The position numbers and the translations under genes were made by a program. The notes beneath the pieces are model-generated. The model saw only the letters and a list, made by a program, of their open reading frames with translations. It was not told the DNA's origin and did not search any database. A DNA stretch of 45,861 nucleotides from JOPF136 sp035541255 (lineage in GTDB: Bacteria > Acidobacteriota > Terriglobia > Acidiferrales > UBA7541), in assembly GCA_035541255.1 (NCBI GenBank), contig DATKNR010000128.1, forward strand, positions 1 to 45,861, given 5' to 3'. Each line of letters opens with the position of its first letter. The first letter of the stretch is position 1. Below, one piece after another: positions 13,201-20,250 of the stretch.

Positions 13201-14131
13201 AAGCCCATTCGCCATCCAGAACTTCCTCTCGGAGGCCGTGGCACAGTGGCGCCCGAAGCCGCAATCCGTGCTGCTGGTGGGCGATGCGTCGTTCGATCCG
13301 CGGAATTACTTGGGACTGGGCGACTTCGATTTCGTGCCGACACGGATCATCGAAACAGCGGCGCTGAAAACGGCGTCGGACGACTGGTTCAGCGACTTCT
13401 CGGGGAGCGGATTCGCGACGCTGGCGACCGGACGGCTGCCGGTGAGGACGAGCGGGGACGCGGCCAACGTGGTGGCGAAAATCGTGGGCTACGAAAACGG
13501 GGGCTCACCCGGGCCATGGGCTTCGCAGGTGCTGCTGGTGGGGGACCAGAACCGGGACTACGATTTCGCGAGCGCGACGAACGCGCTGGAACAGTTGCTG
13601 CCGCCGTCGCTTGCGGTGACAAAAATCCAGGCGGACGGGCAGGATCCGAGCGTGGTGCACCAGCAACTCGTCGAAGCGCTGAACAACGGGCAGGTGCTGG
13701 TGAACTTCCTGGGCCACGGCTCGGTGGAGCAATGGTCACTCTCTGGATATTTCGCGGACGCGGACGCGGCCACGCTGACGAACGGAGGAAACCTGCCGTT
13801 TGTGGTGAGCATGGACTGCCTGAGCGGATTCTTCCACGATGTGTACACAACGAGCCTGGCGGAATCGCTGCTGCTGGCGCCGGGCGGAGGCGCGGTGGCG
13901 GTGTGGGCGTCGTCGGGTTTCACGACGGCGGACCCGCAGGCGACCATGGACCGAGCGCTGATCGGCCAGCTGGTGGCGAATCCGACGAGCACACTGGGCG
14001 CGGCGATCCTGAAAACCAAAGCTGGAACCACCGATTCGGACGTGCGCCGGACTTGGATCCTGTTCGGCGACCCGGCGATGCGGCTGCGGCTTCCCGCGCC
14101 GGAGCCCGCGCGAGCCAGCACCCGGCCGTAA
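7229..14131 (+). CDS. Giant fusion: S26 SipW-type peptidase, DUF11 repeats, C25 gingipain-like peptidase
   Basis: One uninterrupted 2300-residue frame. Residues 1-130 form an S24/S26 peptidase domain with Ser32 in GQSMRPTIGDG and His70 in KAHRV, the Ser/His pair of SipW-type signal peptidases. A basic stretch then leads into a signal-peptide-like hydrophobic segment (about 148-168, ending APAAWGAS). Two DUF11 repeats, a long Gly-rich region (about 620-890) and four more DUF11 repeats (about 929-1447) follow, then an Fn3-like segment. The C-terminus (about 1947-2290) is a C25 peptidase with His2163 in LGHGS and Cys2197 in SMDCLSG; gingipain has similar spacing. The start at 7229 overlaps the kinase stop. 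The Lys/Arg-rich flank predicts the S26 domain in the cytosol and the rest outside. Met138 (base 7640) would begin a normal signal peptide, so a second product is possible. Confidence 0.9.
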   Translation: MAERRDSRLFRALAEELAARGMGLRFQAGGQSMRPTIGDGETIEVRPTAESRVKRGDIVLMQGDGGMKAHRVMAVRDESSEIVTRGDASQADDSAPGGRILGKVVCVERKGRSVELDGRGRAALQAVNRALYRVRAAMRTRAAKWRRGAAAVLVLTLGGLLAAPAAWGASDLSVTETVSPSVVAAGGTITYTITFTNTGTTNATTAALFMRTPANTTYASDTPVPGGWACATPGAGNAGAITCTRATFAAGTSATFVIRVTVNAGVAAGTQIVQNVNGTSNTADTNGQNNSASALVLVEPAGNADMALTMVANPATVFVSAPYTYNITVTDLGQANAANVTVTDTLPGSVAFVSATPSQGSCSGTTTITCTLGTVNFQATATVAIQVTAPSSGAMISNTASVSTTSTDPVASNNSATTIVVVQPIVCAMSARDGTPATAITGVVNTYYPPSGAQVVAAGQMTTSITVGTALGAATPIAVGDLLLIIQMQDAAIDSNNAGDYGDTSPGDPGSGASALNSAGLYEFVTASSAAGLTGPNTLTVTGTGANGGLLNTYTAAAATGTMGQRTFQVIRVPQYQAATLGAALTAPAWNGTVGGVLVLDVAGQLTLNGATVSMNAMGFRGGAGIQLGGTGTAGSANTDYRTLSTNPINASKAEGIAGTPKYLANAAITNLITNASEGYPNGSFARGAPGNAGGGGTDGDPAGNTENSGGGGGANGGDGGIGGYGWNLPGVGQAFGGVAFPANISAVVMGGGGGAGSTNNGTADPANANPAGINSSGAAGGGIILMRSGSAVGTVTLNANGQTALNVMNDGGGGGGAGGSIIFLALSGGLGTLTANANGGTGGSTWRTQAPGGYPGQRHGPGGGGGGGVILLSTGTGVTTSVLGGPDGLTNTDGDSFGSLAGEAGFVQTGIAPSQTPGVRSGAECALADLNVTDTATPNPVTPTNNITYTQTVTNSGPQDAVNASFTEQVPANTTFVSLSMVAGWTCVTPGVGGTGTITCTNPNFTNGSNANFMLVVKVNAGAASGTVVTDIASVTSGINDPNFSNNTATAQTVVSAATAADESITVSATPNPVPAGGMITYTVMVTNNGPAAAVQPVMTLPIVGPSTFQSVTAPAGWNCYNPGVGNSGSVVCRLASLAAGGSATFTIVTAVPAGTAGGTAISTTANIGSSTPDPAYANNNASTTVIVAAAGQADVGITGTVSPNPVLAGNNITYLLTVTNNGPSPTSAAAVMVMNTLPAGVTFVSATPTTGSCMQAAGVITCSLGTLAAGASVNITVVDHVNAGTAAGTNITSTFAESSTTSDPNSANNSVALSTVVAVPNDADVSVTKSGSPNPVNLNTTLVYTIQIRNNGPAVATNVMLTDTLPAAVTYVSSSSTQGTCAQAGGTVTCNNIGTMSVGQLVVVTINVTATTFSSGTLATNSVTISHSDPDSSSANNTATFTSTIQASTAVQLASFQAERLASGGVMVEWQTREESRNLGFHLYRLQNGTKTRLDTSLIAGAALMFRGGLPQHGAKTYRWLDASAGPGGAEYELESVDVDGTRTTHGPAEVDANAMPALQAAAANARTLEQLNRASAGAAATNARATQASPETAHATRTPTVSSAWLSSRPAVKLSVDHEGWYRVTYDQLAAAGMPRWTDLRSAHLYAEGMEQPFQVDGGSAGARGANAGIEFYGTGIDTPFSGTRVYWLVNAAGAGEQIGTASNGRAGNSAATSFPYTTVREDHTTYFAALLNGENNDNFFGALVSTTPLEQDLTATNNDPHFAAGSLQVALQGATDGQAHRVSVSFNGNYVGEMDFYGLGSQSQTFPLEAGQVTNGTNAVVLTSLAGDNDYSLVQSISLVYGHTYTADGNWLRMTARGGDSLQVTGFTNPQIRVYDITDPLRINQVTARVSMAGGTYSAAFTAPGTAGHPTTLLAFSADQMEAPSGLAYHAPTNWGRAQNSADVVIITHPDFSDSLTPLVNLRRAQGHRVALVPVDDLYDEYNYGERSPFAIQNFLSEAVAQWRPKPQSVLLVGDASFDPRNYLGLGDFDFVPTRIIETAALKTASDDWFSDFSGSGFATLATGRLPVRTSGDAANVVAKIVGYENGGSPGPWASQVLLVGDQNRDYDFASATNALEQLLPPSLAVTKIQADGQDPSVVHQQLVEALNNGQVLVNFLGHGSVEQWSLSGYFADADAATLTNGGNLPFVVSMDCLSGFFHDVYTTSLAESLLLAPGGGAVAVWASSGFTTADPQATMDRALIGQLVANPTSTLGAAILKTKAGTTDSDVRRTWILFGDPAMRLRLPAPEPARASTRP
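7739..8505 (+). repeat. First DUF11 repeat pair in the giant protein
   Basis: Two diverged DUF11 units. Unit 1 begins DLSVTETVSPSVVAAGG and unit 2 begins NADMALTMVANPATVF. Each continues with a YTITFTN-like strand, a VTDTLPG-like motif and a Cys-containing turn. DUF11 units are Ig-like beta-sandwich domains common in large bacterial surface proteins. A segment without DUF11 features separates this pair from the later array. Confidence 0.8.
9085..9900 (+). repeat. Gly-rich low-complexity coding segment
   Basis: This part of the giant gene encodes runs such as GGGGGANGGDGGIGGYG and DGGGGGGAGGS interspersed with hydrophobic strands (IILMRSG, IIFLAL, VILLSTG). At 9817-9836 the DNA is a nearly pure GGA triplet run, which is slippage-prone but changes only in whole codons. 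It sits between the two groups of DUF11 repeats. Confidence 0.75.
10015..11575 (+). repeat. Array of four DUF11 repeats
   Basis: Four units of about 130 residues start near 10015 (ADLNVTDTATPNPV), 10417 (DESITVSATPNPV), 10810 (ADVGITGTVSPNPV) and 11198 (DADVSVTKSGSPNPV). Each has the NNITYTxTVTNxGP pattern and ends with a SNNTAT-like motif. The regular spacing of about 395 bases and shared motifs indicate internal tandem duplication, now diverged. Confidence 0.88.
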
Positions 14132-14255
14132 CGGTGGAAACGCGCGAGGGTTGACACTTCCGCGCCGGGCAAGGCCCGCGAGCGAAGGGCTGTGATATCG
14201 TAGCGTGCACTGCGCCGCGTTCACGCCTGCCTGCGTTTGCCTGTGGGCCAGTCGG

Positions 14256-14272
14256 GCCTGCCTTAGGCAGGC
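14256..14272. repeat. Short GC palindrome, dispersed-repeat candidate
   Basis: GCCTGCC-TTA-GGCAGGC, a perfect 7-bp inverted repeat, lies in the 164-base gap before the AI-2E transporter gene. Related GC palindromes built on GCC(T/C)GCC occur at 19204-19239, 24529-24552 and 28141-28156. No T-tract follows, so it is not a standard terminator. Confidence 0.5.
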
Positions 14273-14295
14273 GAGCGCCGCGCCAATTCCGATTT

Positions 14296-15375
14296 ATGGC
14301 ACTTAGTCCTTCCATACTCGCGGGACGGGAGCCCTCCGGGGCGCCCCGGAGCAACGCCAGCCAGCGGATCATCGCCGCAGGGATCGTGCTGGTGTTCCTG
14401 TACTACGCGGCGAGCGTGGTAATGACAATCCTGCTGGCTGTGCTGCTGGCGTACTTCCTGGACCCTGTGGTGGAGTGGCTGGAAAATCACGGATTTGCGC
14501 GCGGGCTGGGCTCACTGCTGATGGTCCTGCTGGTGTGCGGGGTGATGGTGGGTGCGCTTTCGGGCCTATGGCTCCGCGCCGAAGATTTCGCCAGCAATTG
14601 GCCGAAGTACGGCGCGAAATTGAGGGCCGCGCGACACGCAGTGGAATCGCGGCTGCAATCCATCGAGTCGCGCGTGTCCGAGATCACGCCACAGGAAGAG
14701 CGGCCACGCGGGACGCTGCGGGTGGAGCAAACGTCGTCCACCGGCAGCTATCTGCTGGAAAAGCTGGGCTCGGTGACGGATATCGTGGTTGCAGCGGCCT
14801 TCGTGCCCTTTCTTGTGTTCTTCATGCTGGCGGCCAAACGCGACGTGTGGCACGCCACGCTACAACTGTTTCCGCCCGCGGAACGCACCCAGGTGAAACT
14901 CGCCCTCGAGGAGGTGGGGCGCGTCTTGCGAGGCTACGTGATGGGGAACGTGTTCGTGATGATCATCCTGGTGATTGCGAGCACCATCCTGTTCTGGGCC
15001 ATGGGGCTGGACTACCCGCTGCTGGCCGGATTCATGTCTGGTGTGCTCAACCTGGTGCCGTACTTCGGGACGATCCTTTCGGCAATTCCCCCGATCATTC
15101 TGGGACTTACGAAGTGGGACACGATTGGGAACTACGTGCTCGTGGTGCTGATGATGTTCGGGTTCCACTTCATGACGTTGAACATACTTTTCCCCGCGAT
15201 CGTGGGCCGGCGAGTGCAGCTGAACGCGCTGGCGGTGACGCTGGCGCTGCTGTTCTGGGGCTGGCTGTGGGGAGCGATGGGATTGCTGGTGGGAATTCCG
15301 GTGACGGCGAGCATCAAAGTGATCTGCGACCACATACCGGGATGGGAACCGGTGGGGCGCTGGCTGGGAGCGTGA
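14296..15375 (+). CDS. AI-2E family membrane transporter
   Basis: A 359-residue integral membrane protein of the AI-2E/YdiK/TqsA family (PF01594). Hydrophobic helices lie near residues 25-55 and 70-90. A soluble segment (about 95-150) follows, then further helices with the family pattern GLDYPLLAGFMSGVLNLVPY and the C-terminal GIPVTASIKVI. Substrates in the family vary and include autoinducer-2 export and Na+/H+ antiport, so the cargo is unknown. It lies 164 bases after the giant peptidase gene on the same strand; the gap argues against a shared operon. No strong ribosome site precedes the ATG. Confidence 0.92.
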   Translation: MALSPSILAGREPSGAPRSNASQRIIAAGIVLVFLYYAASVVMTILLAVLLAYFLDPVVEWLENHGFARGLGSLLMVLLVCGVMVGALSGLWLRAEDFASNWPKYGAKLRAARHAVESRLQSIESRVSEITPQEERPRGTLRVEQTSSTGSYLLEKLGSVTDIVVAAAFVPFLVFFMLAAKRDVWHATLQLFPPAERTQVKLALEEVGRVLRGYVMGNVFVMIILVIASTILFWAMGLDYPLLAGFMSGVLNLVPYFGTILSAIPPIILGLTKWDTIGNYVLVVLMMFGFHFMTLNILFPAIVGRRVQLNALAVTLALLFWGWLWGAMGLLVGIPVTASIKVICDHIPGWEPVGRWLGA

Positions 15376-15385
15376 GCGCCCGTCA

Positions 15386-15405
15386 TGTGCGCGGCAGGGC
15401 GCACA
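15386..15405. terminator. Hairpin between convergent genes, possible weak terminator
   Basis: TGTGCGC (15386-15392) and GCGCACA (15399-15405) form a perfect 7-bp stem with a 6-base loop. It lies between the end of the transporter gene and the 3' end of thiE, overlapping neither. There is no T-run on either side, so termination would be weak or Rho-assisted. Confidence 0.35.
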
Positions 15406-15406
15406 A

Positions 15407-16075
15407 CTAAACCTTCTTCAGAGCACGCACGACGGCTTGTAAATCCTCAGATTCCTGGAAGAGGCGGATGGCGGCGATGCCTGCCGCTCCTGCTGCGACG
15501 CACGAGGCCGCGTTTTCCAGCGTAATTCCACCAATGGCCACGACGGGGATATGCACTGCGCGGCAGACGGCGGCGAGCGCTTCCGCGCCCTGGGGCGGGC
15601 CGAACTTCGCTTTCGAGGGAGTGGCGAAAACGGGGCCGAAAAAAATGTAGCCGGCACCGGCGCGCTCCGCATCGAGGGCCGCCTGGAGCGAATGGCAGGA
15701 GCGGCCGATGAGGAAGCCGGCTGGCGCACGGCCCGCGGCGCGAACACCCACGACGTCTGCCACGGCAACGGATTCCTCTCCGAGATGAACGCCGGCGGCG
15801 CCGGCAGCGAGAGCAACGTCCAGACGGTCGTTCACGAGAATTTTCGAATGCGACGCACGAGCCAGCGCAGCCTGGGTAAGTTCGAAAAGGGCGCGGCCGG
15901 AGAGATCCTTCTCACGAATCTGGATGGCGTCGACACCGGCGGCCGAGGCGCGAGCGATGGACTCGAGCAGGAGCGCGGATTGGCGGGAGACGGCGGCCGC
16001 GAATCCGTGACGATCCGTGACGTAGAACAGCAGTGGACCTTCTCGTGATTCAGGCGGTTGATCGTGGTGGAACAT
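15407..16075 (-). CDS. thiE: Thiamine-phosphate synthase
   Basis: ThiE joins the pyrimidine and thiazole halves of thiamine phosphate. The 222-residue TIM-barrel protein carries the family signatures in order: FYVTDRH, DAIQIREKDL, ILVNDRLDVAL, AAGVHLGEES, IGRSCHS, FFGPVFATPSK and PVVAIGGIT. Length is usual. I chose the ATG at 16075; an in-frame GTG at 16096 would add seven residues, and neither has a clear ribosome site. It is the third gene after the TPR and small membrane protein genes on the same strand. No other thiamine genes are in the window. Confidence 0.95.
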   Translation of the reverse strand: MFHHDQPPESREGPLLFYVTDRHGFAAAVSRQSALLLESIARASAAGVDAIQIREKDLSGRALFELTQAALARASHSKILVNDRLDVALAAGAAGVHLGEESVAVADVVGVRAAGRAPAGFLIGRSCHSLQAALDAERAGAGYIFFGPVFATPSKAKFGPPQGAEALAAVCRAVHIPVVAIGGITLENAASCVAAGAAGIAAIRLFQESEDLQAVVRALKKV

Positions 16076-16148
16076 GGAAATGGGTTCGTGGCTCACCGGA
16101 GCGCGCGGCCCCTTCCTGCGTCAGGGCAGGCGGGAGCGGCTGCGCGAC

Positions 16149-16388
16149 TCAGGCCAGGGCATCCGAGTTTCCGCGACCGATGAAGATGGTGCCGGCGAGA
16201 ATCACGTCGAGCAGGCCCAGGCCGGTGACGGCGCCGCGGAGGAAGGGGCTCAGGAGAAACACGGCCAGATCGGGAAAATGCTGGAGGAAGAAGTTGCGGT
16301 CCCAATAGGGGGACCAGGGGAGAAAAACGAGGAGGACGCCGGCCTCGAGACAAATGAGGCCCAGGAGTATGCGAACTAGGCGGTTCAT
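16149..16388 (-). CDS. Small conserved-looking membrane protein, function unknown
   Basis: A 79-residue protein with two hydrophobic segments (about residues 4-24, RILLGLICLEAGVLLVFLPW, and 42-70) separated by WSPYWDRNFFLQHFPD. The Trp/Tyr/Phe-rich loop and good start (MNRLVRI) look like a real membrane protein rather than a shadow ORF. It starts 24 bases after the TPR gene stop and ends about 75 bases before thiE, in line with one transcript. I do not recognise a family. Confidence 0.7.
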   Translation of the reverse strand: MNRLVRILLGLICLEAGVLLVFLPWSPYWDRNFFLQHFPDLAVFLLSPFLRGAVTGLGLLDVILAGTIFIGRGNSDALA

Positions 16389-16412
16389 GGAAATTCGGCC
16401 CGCAGCGGAAAA

Positions 16413-19157
16413 TCAGCGCTTTCCCGCCTTGCCGGACAGGTCCGCGATGCGGCTGGTGACGTCGCGATAGTCGATGTTCATGGCATAGACCTGTTTGAAG
16501 CTGTCCAGCGCGGCCGCAGGATCGCCACCGCTCTCCTGAGCGACGCCGAGATCGTAGAGGAGCGCGAGGATGGATTCCTGGTCGAGATTGGGCATGCCGA
16601 GCGCCTTCTTGTACCACATGGCGGCGATTTTCGGTTCACTCCGGCCCATGAAGCAGAGGCCGAGCAGCGTGTAGCACTGCATGGTGTAGCGGAAGGTCTT
16701 GCCGTTCTGGACCATTTTGGCGACTTTCTGAAATTCGCTGATGGCCTCTTCAACCAGATCCATTTCGCGGTAGGCAATGCCGAGGTTGTAGTGCGTCTCG
16801 ACGTCCTCGTCTTCCTCGAGCTCACCGAGCTCGGCGCGAAACTCGTCGAAAACTTCCTTAAGCTCGTTCTGGCTTTTCCCCTGTGCGATGACCATGTCCT
16901 CCGCGGAGACAGGAGCCTGCAATTCCTGCGGAGTGGTTGCGGGCGGCCCGATGGGCTCGAGACCGAACTCGATCTCCTCGAGGTCATGGGCGAGATCGGC
17001 AAGAGCGCCAACTGAGGTTGGCGCGGCCGGAGCCGGAGCGGCAGCCTTGGGAGCGGGAGGAGCGGCGGGCTCCAATTCGAGCTCCACCTCGGGTTCTTTT
17101 TCCGCCTTCGGCGCAGGCGCATCGGCGCGGGCAGGCTCGGGTTCGAGTTCCAACTCCATGACCGGCTCGACGGGAGCTGCGGGAGCGGGAGCCGCGGGCT
17201 CCGCATGCGCTTCGGAAACTTCCATCTCCAACTCAATGGGAGCGGCGGGCGCCGGCTCCGGCTCGGGCGGAGCGGGAGCAGGCTCGGCAGCAGCGGGCTC
17301 GACTTCGATCTCAAATTCCCGAGGAGCAGCAGCGGCTTCTGCGGGCTGAGGTTCGACGGGGGTTTCCACTGCGGGCGGTTCGACAGGAGTGGAAGCGGAT
17401 GCCTGGCCGGCCATCGCGGCCCAGTCGTCCGAGAGATCCACTTCCTGAACGTTGGCGGCCTCGGCGGTCTCCGGAGAGGCGGCCGGCAGATCGACCTCCA
17501 CGACGGGAATCTGAAATTCGGGCGGGGCCTCCTCGGCTTCCGCGGCCGGTTCGCCGGCCTTGCCCGCGGCGCGGGAATAACGGCGATGGAGATCGGCGAA
17601 ACGTTCGGCGCGCTGAGTTTCACCCTTCTCGCGGTAAATGGTTTCGAGCTGCGCGGCGAGTTCGGCGGTGCGACGCTCGTTGCCAGCACCGAGGCACATG
17701 TCGAGAAGCTTTTCGAGGGCCTGAGGATGACCCGGAGCGCGCTTGAGGACCGTCTCGAGCAGGTCCATGGCTTTCTGGGTGAGGTTGTAGCTGGAGAAAA
17801 GATCCACATCGGTGAGCGCCTGCTGGACGTAGCGCTGCAACTCGTCCTGGGGAAGCGCTTCGACGCGCGCGGGCTCCGGAGCTTTCTTGGGAGTGAGGGT
17901 GACGTCTTGATCGGTCGCAGACGCCTGCTGGGCGACGGCTTCGCTGGGCTTGGGGCGAACGGGCATGGCCTCCGCCTCCAAGGGAGGAAGGCCCAGCTTC
18001 TCGCGTACCTGGCTGAGGCGGCTGCGGTTGAATTCGTTCTGCGGCTCGCGCTCGAGGAGCTCCTCGTAAGCGGCGCGGGCCTTTTCGAGCTGGCCCGCAG
18101 TGACGGAGGCGTCGCCATACTGGTCGAGTGCTTCCGTGAGGCGAAAGGCGTCTCCCGTTTTGCGAAGGAGTTCGATGAGCCATTCGCGCGGCTCGAGCTC
18201 CTTGGGATTGTGTTCGACGACTTTGGAGAGCACGCTGCCAAGGCGCTCGAAATCCTGAGCGGCCATCATGGGCGGACGGAGTTCACGGGCGAGCGAGAGC
18301 AGCATTTCGTGATTCGTATCGGCGACGGAGTCCACGAGGGGAAGGATGGGGTCGTATTTGTCGGGAGTGGCGGCGAGAACCTTATGGGCGAGGTCAACGG
18401 CCTGCTGCGGGCGTCCGGCTTTCATGAAGGCTTCGAACAGGAGGAGCGTGGTCTGTCCGCCTTCCCTGGCATCGGGCAGTGCCTCGAGAATCTTGGCCGC
18501 GTCCGCGGGACGGCCCTTGGCGGCAAGGATACGGGCCTTGACGAGAATGCCGCGCTGATTGCCGTGGTCGATTTCAAGTCCCTTTTCAACCAGAGTGAGC
18601 GCCTGGTCCATCTCGCTGCGCTCAAAGGAGCGGAAGGCGGCCATGAAATAGGCGCGGGCCGCTTCTCCCTTCTGGCCAATCGCCATGTAGAGGTCGGCGA
18701 GACGGGTCTGGACGCGGGTGTTATCGGGTTCGATATCGAGCAGGCGGCGCAGAGTGTCGGCGGCGCGCTCCGACTGTTTGTTCTTGAGGTGGGCTTCGGC
18801 CATCTGGATGTAGATGGGCCGTGCCTCGCTCATGACTCCTTGCTGGACGTAGAGGTCGGCGAGGCGTTCCAAGGGCTCGATCTGGTCTGGAGCGAGCTTG
18901 GCAATTTTCTTGTATATGGCGATGGCCTTGCTGGTGAAGCCTTCCTCGAGAAACGCGGAGGCGAGGCGCTCAAAATACTCGGAGGCCTGGGAGAGGTCGC
19001 CCGCGCGAACGAAGAGATCTCCGACGGTCATCAGCGTGACCTGATCGTCGGGTTCCGCGGCGAGGATGGATTTGTATTCCGCGATGGCTTGCGGAATTTT
19101 CCCCTGCCCGAGGAACTTCTGCGCCGCCTCGAGATGCTTGGATTTATTGAAAGCCAT
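16413..19157 (-). CDS. Large tetratricopeptide repeat (TPR) protein
   Basis: A 914-residue protein with no signal peptide. The N-terminal two-thirds is a chain of TPR units, for example AIAEYKSILAAEPDD, KAIAIYKKIAKLAPDQ and ADTLRRLLDIEPDN. A low-complexity linker rich in Ala, Pro and Glu follows (roughly residues 540-760), and TPR-like helices return at the C-terminus (HYNLGIAYREMDLVEEAISEF). TPR proteins are scaffolds; the partner is unknown. It follows rnhB by 185 bases and heads a series with the small membrane protein and thiE. The extremely acidic, Pro-rich linker probably makes a flexible tether between two superhelices. Confidence 0.9.
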   Translation of the reverse strand: MAFNKSKHLEAAQKFLGQGKIPQAIAEYKSILAAEPDDQVTLMTVGDLFVRAGDLSQASEYFERLASAFLEEGFTSKAIAIYKKIAKLAPDQIEPLERLADLYVQQGVMSEARPIYIQMAEAHLKNKQSERAADTLRRLLDIEPDNTRVQTRLADLYMAIGQKGEAARAYFMAAFRSFERSEMDQALTLVEKGLEIDHGNQRGILVKARILAAKGRPADAAKILEALPDAREGGQTTLLLFEAFMKAGRPQQAVDLAHKVLAATPDKYDPILPLVDSVADTNHEMLLSLARELRPPMMAAQDFERLGSVLSKVVEHNPKELEPREWLIELLRKTGDAFRLTEALDQYGDASVTAGQLEKARAAYEELLEREPQNEFNRSRLSQVREKLGLPPLEAEAMPVRPKPSEAVAQQASATDQDVTLTPKKAPEPARVEALPQDELQRYVQQALTDVDLFSSYNLTQKAMDLLETVLKRAPGHPQALEKLLDMCLGAGNERRTAELAAQLETIYREKGETQRAERFADLHRRYSRAAGKAGEPAAEAEEAPPEFQIPVVEVDLPAASPETAEAANVQEVDLSDDWAAMAGQASASTPVEPPAVETPVEPQPAEAAAAPREFEIEVEPAAAEPAPAPPEPEPAPAAPIELEMEVSEAHAEPAAPAPAAPVEPVMELELEPEPARADAPAPKAEKEPEVELELEPAAPPAPKAAAPAPAAPTSVGALADLAHDLEEIEFGLEPIGPPATTPQELQAPVSAEDMVIAQGKSQNELKEVFDEFRAELGELEEDEDVETHYNLGIAYREMDLVEEAISEFQKVAKMVQNGKTFRYTMQCYTLLGLCFMGRSEPKIAAMWYKKALGMPNLDQESILALLYDLGVAQESGGDPAAALDSFKQVYAMNIDYRDVTSRIADLSGKAGKR

Positions 19158-19203
19158 CAGTGATTCTCAGAATCTCATTCCACCCGCCCGGCAAACGGCA
19201 TCG

Positions 19204-19239
19204 GCCCGGCACGGCCGGGCGCCGCCCGCCACGGCGGGC
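19204..19239. repeat. Two adjacent GC palindromes upstream of the TPR gene
   Basis: GCCCGGC-ACG-GCCGGGC (19204-19220) is followed by GCCCGCC-AC-GGCGGGC (19224-19239). Both are perfect inverted repeats. They lie in the 185-base gap between rnhB and the TPR gene and resemble the other GC palindromes in the window. Farther upstream of the TPR gene (19300-19320) the minus strand reads TTGACG then TAGCGT at 18-base spacing, a poor promoter match. Confidence 0.5.
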
Positions 19240-19342
19240 CTGGGCGGGAGACCACCGGACACACTCCCCTGCGTGGGACGGCGGCAAGACTGCCCTACGC
19301 TAACACACGGGAAAAAGACGCGTCAACGCGGGGACAGCGACA

Positions 19343-20011
19343 TTATCCCTCGGCGGCGGGACCGCAGAGGGGCAGATTCTGCTGGTTGGGTTTCCACGTC
19401 CAGGAGCTGGCCTCCCGGACAGGAGCAAAAGAAAAACGGTGCAGAGGAGAGGGACCGTGCAGGCGTAAGGCTTCGAGATGGTCGGGGGTGCCGTAACCCT
19501 TGTTGCTGCGCAAATTGTATTGAGGGTAGGAGGAGTCGAGCTGCTCGAGGAGAGCATCGCGGGAAACTTTCGCGAGGATGGAGGCCGCGGCGATGGAGAC
19601 GGAGCGAGCGTCGCCGTGAATGAGCGACTTTTGCGGCAGAGGCAGATCCAGCGTGACGGCGTCGAGCAGCAGATAGTCGGGAGCGACGGCGAGCTGGGCG
19701 ATGGCGAGGGTCATGGCCTGACGGCTGGCTTGGAGGATGTTCCAGGCATCGATGCGCGCGGGCTCAACCTGAGCGACGGCCCAGGCCACCGCGCGCTCGC
19801 GGATCAGAGGAGCGAGCTCGGCGCGGCGATCCGGTGAGAGCTTTTTGGAATCATCGAGGCCGCGAATGACGCGCTTGGGATCGAGGATGGCCGCGGCGGC
19901 GACCACAGGGCCGAACAGAGCGCCGCGCCCGGCTTCATCGAGGCCGGCAATACGCGCCCATCCCTCCTGGCGGGCGAGACGCTCATAGCGCGAGGAGCAG
20001 AGGCGGCCCAT
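19343..20011 (-). CDS. rnhB: Ribonuclease HII
   Basis: RNase HII cuts RNA in RNA-DNA hybrids and removes single ribonucleotides from DNA. The 222-residue protein has the family start IAGLDEAGRG with catalytic Asp25-Glu26, then DDSKKLSP, YLLLDAVTLDL with another acidic residue, SIAAASILAKVSRD and GYGTPDHL. The motif after DEAGRG reads ALFGPVV where PLAGPVV is usual. I used the ATG at 20011; the frame is open upstream but that stretch has no family resemblance. It is the last member of the ffh-to-rnhB set, separated from rplS by an opposite-strand gene. Confidence 0.95.
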   Translation of the reverse strand: MGRLCSSRYERLARQEGWARIAGLDEAGRGALFGPVVAAAAILDPKRVIRGLDDSKKLSPDRRAELAPLIRERAVAWAVAQVEPARIDAWNILQASRQAMTLAIAQLAVAPDYLLLDAVTLDLPLPQKSLIHGDARSVSIAAASILAKVSRDALLEQLDSSYPQYNLRSNKGYGTPDHLEALRLHGPSPLHRFSFAPVREASSWTWKPNQQNLPLCGPAAEG

Positions 20012-20250
20012 CACGGCGCAGTCTAGCACCGGGCGGGCGCCGTGAAGGGCTGCGATGAGGTCTCTTGTGCAAGACTGGTCAGCGAAGAGAAAGAGAAAAA
20101 CCGGAGCGGGGGCTGATCCTGCGAAAAGATGCCGGAGGGACCGGCTGCACGGCAGGGTGCGGCGATTATCACTCCACTCTTCGTTGCTTCGTTTTGATGG
20201 CGGAATGCGGGCGAGCAGATTATTCTTTGGTGACCCGGAGGTCTTAACGA

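Noticed and set aside
7229..14131. Possibility that the giant ORF is an assembly artefact joining two genes
   Set aside because: The frame is continuous with even codon bias across the joint, and the joint falls at a sensible signal-peptide-like segment. Kept as a point to check, not as the call.
4489..14131. Lasso peptide cluster
   Set aside because: A PqqD-like protein and an HprK-like kinase fit, but the asparagine-synthetase-like cyclase and transglutaminase-like peptidase are absent, and a radical SAM/SPASM enzyme is present instead.
14150..14200. TTGACA at about 14152 as a promoter for the AI-2E transporter gene
   Set aside because: No acceptable -10 box lies 16-18 bases downstream; TGATAT-like sequence is too far away.
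17205..19163. Long plus-strand frame opposite the TPR gene
   Set aside because: Antisense shadow. The minus-strand frame has clear TPR units and a consistent start; this one has no recognisable motif.
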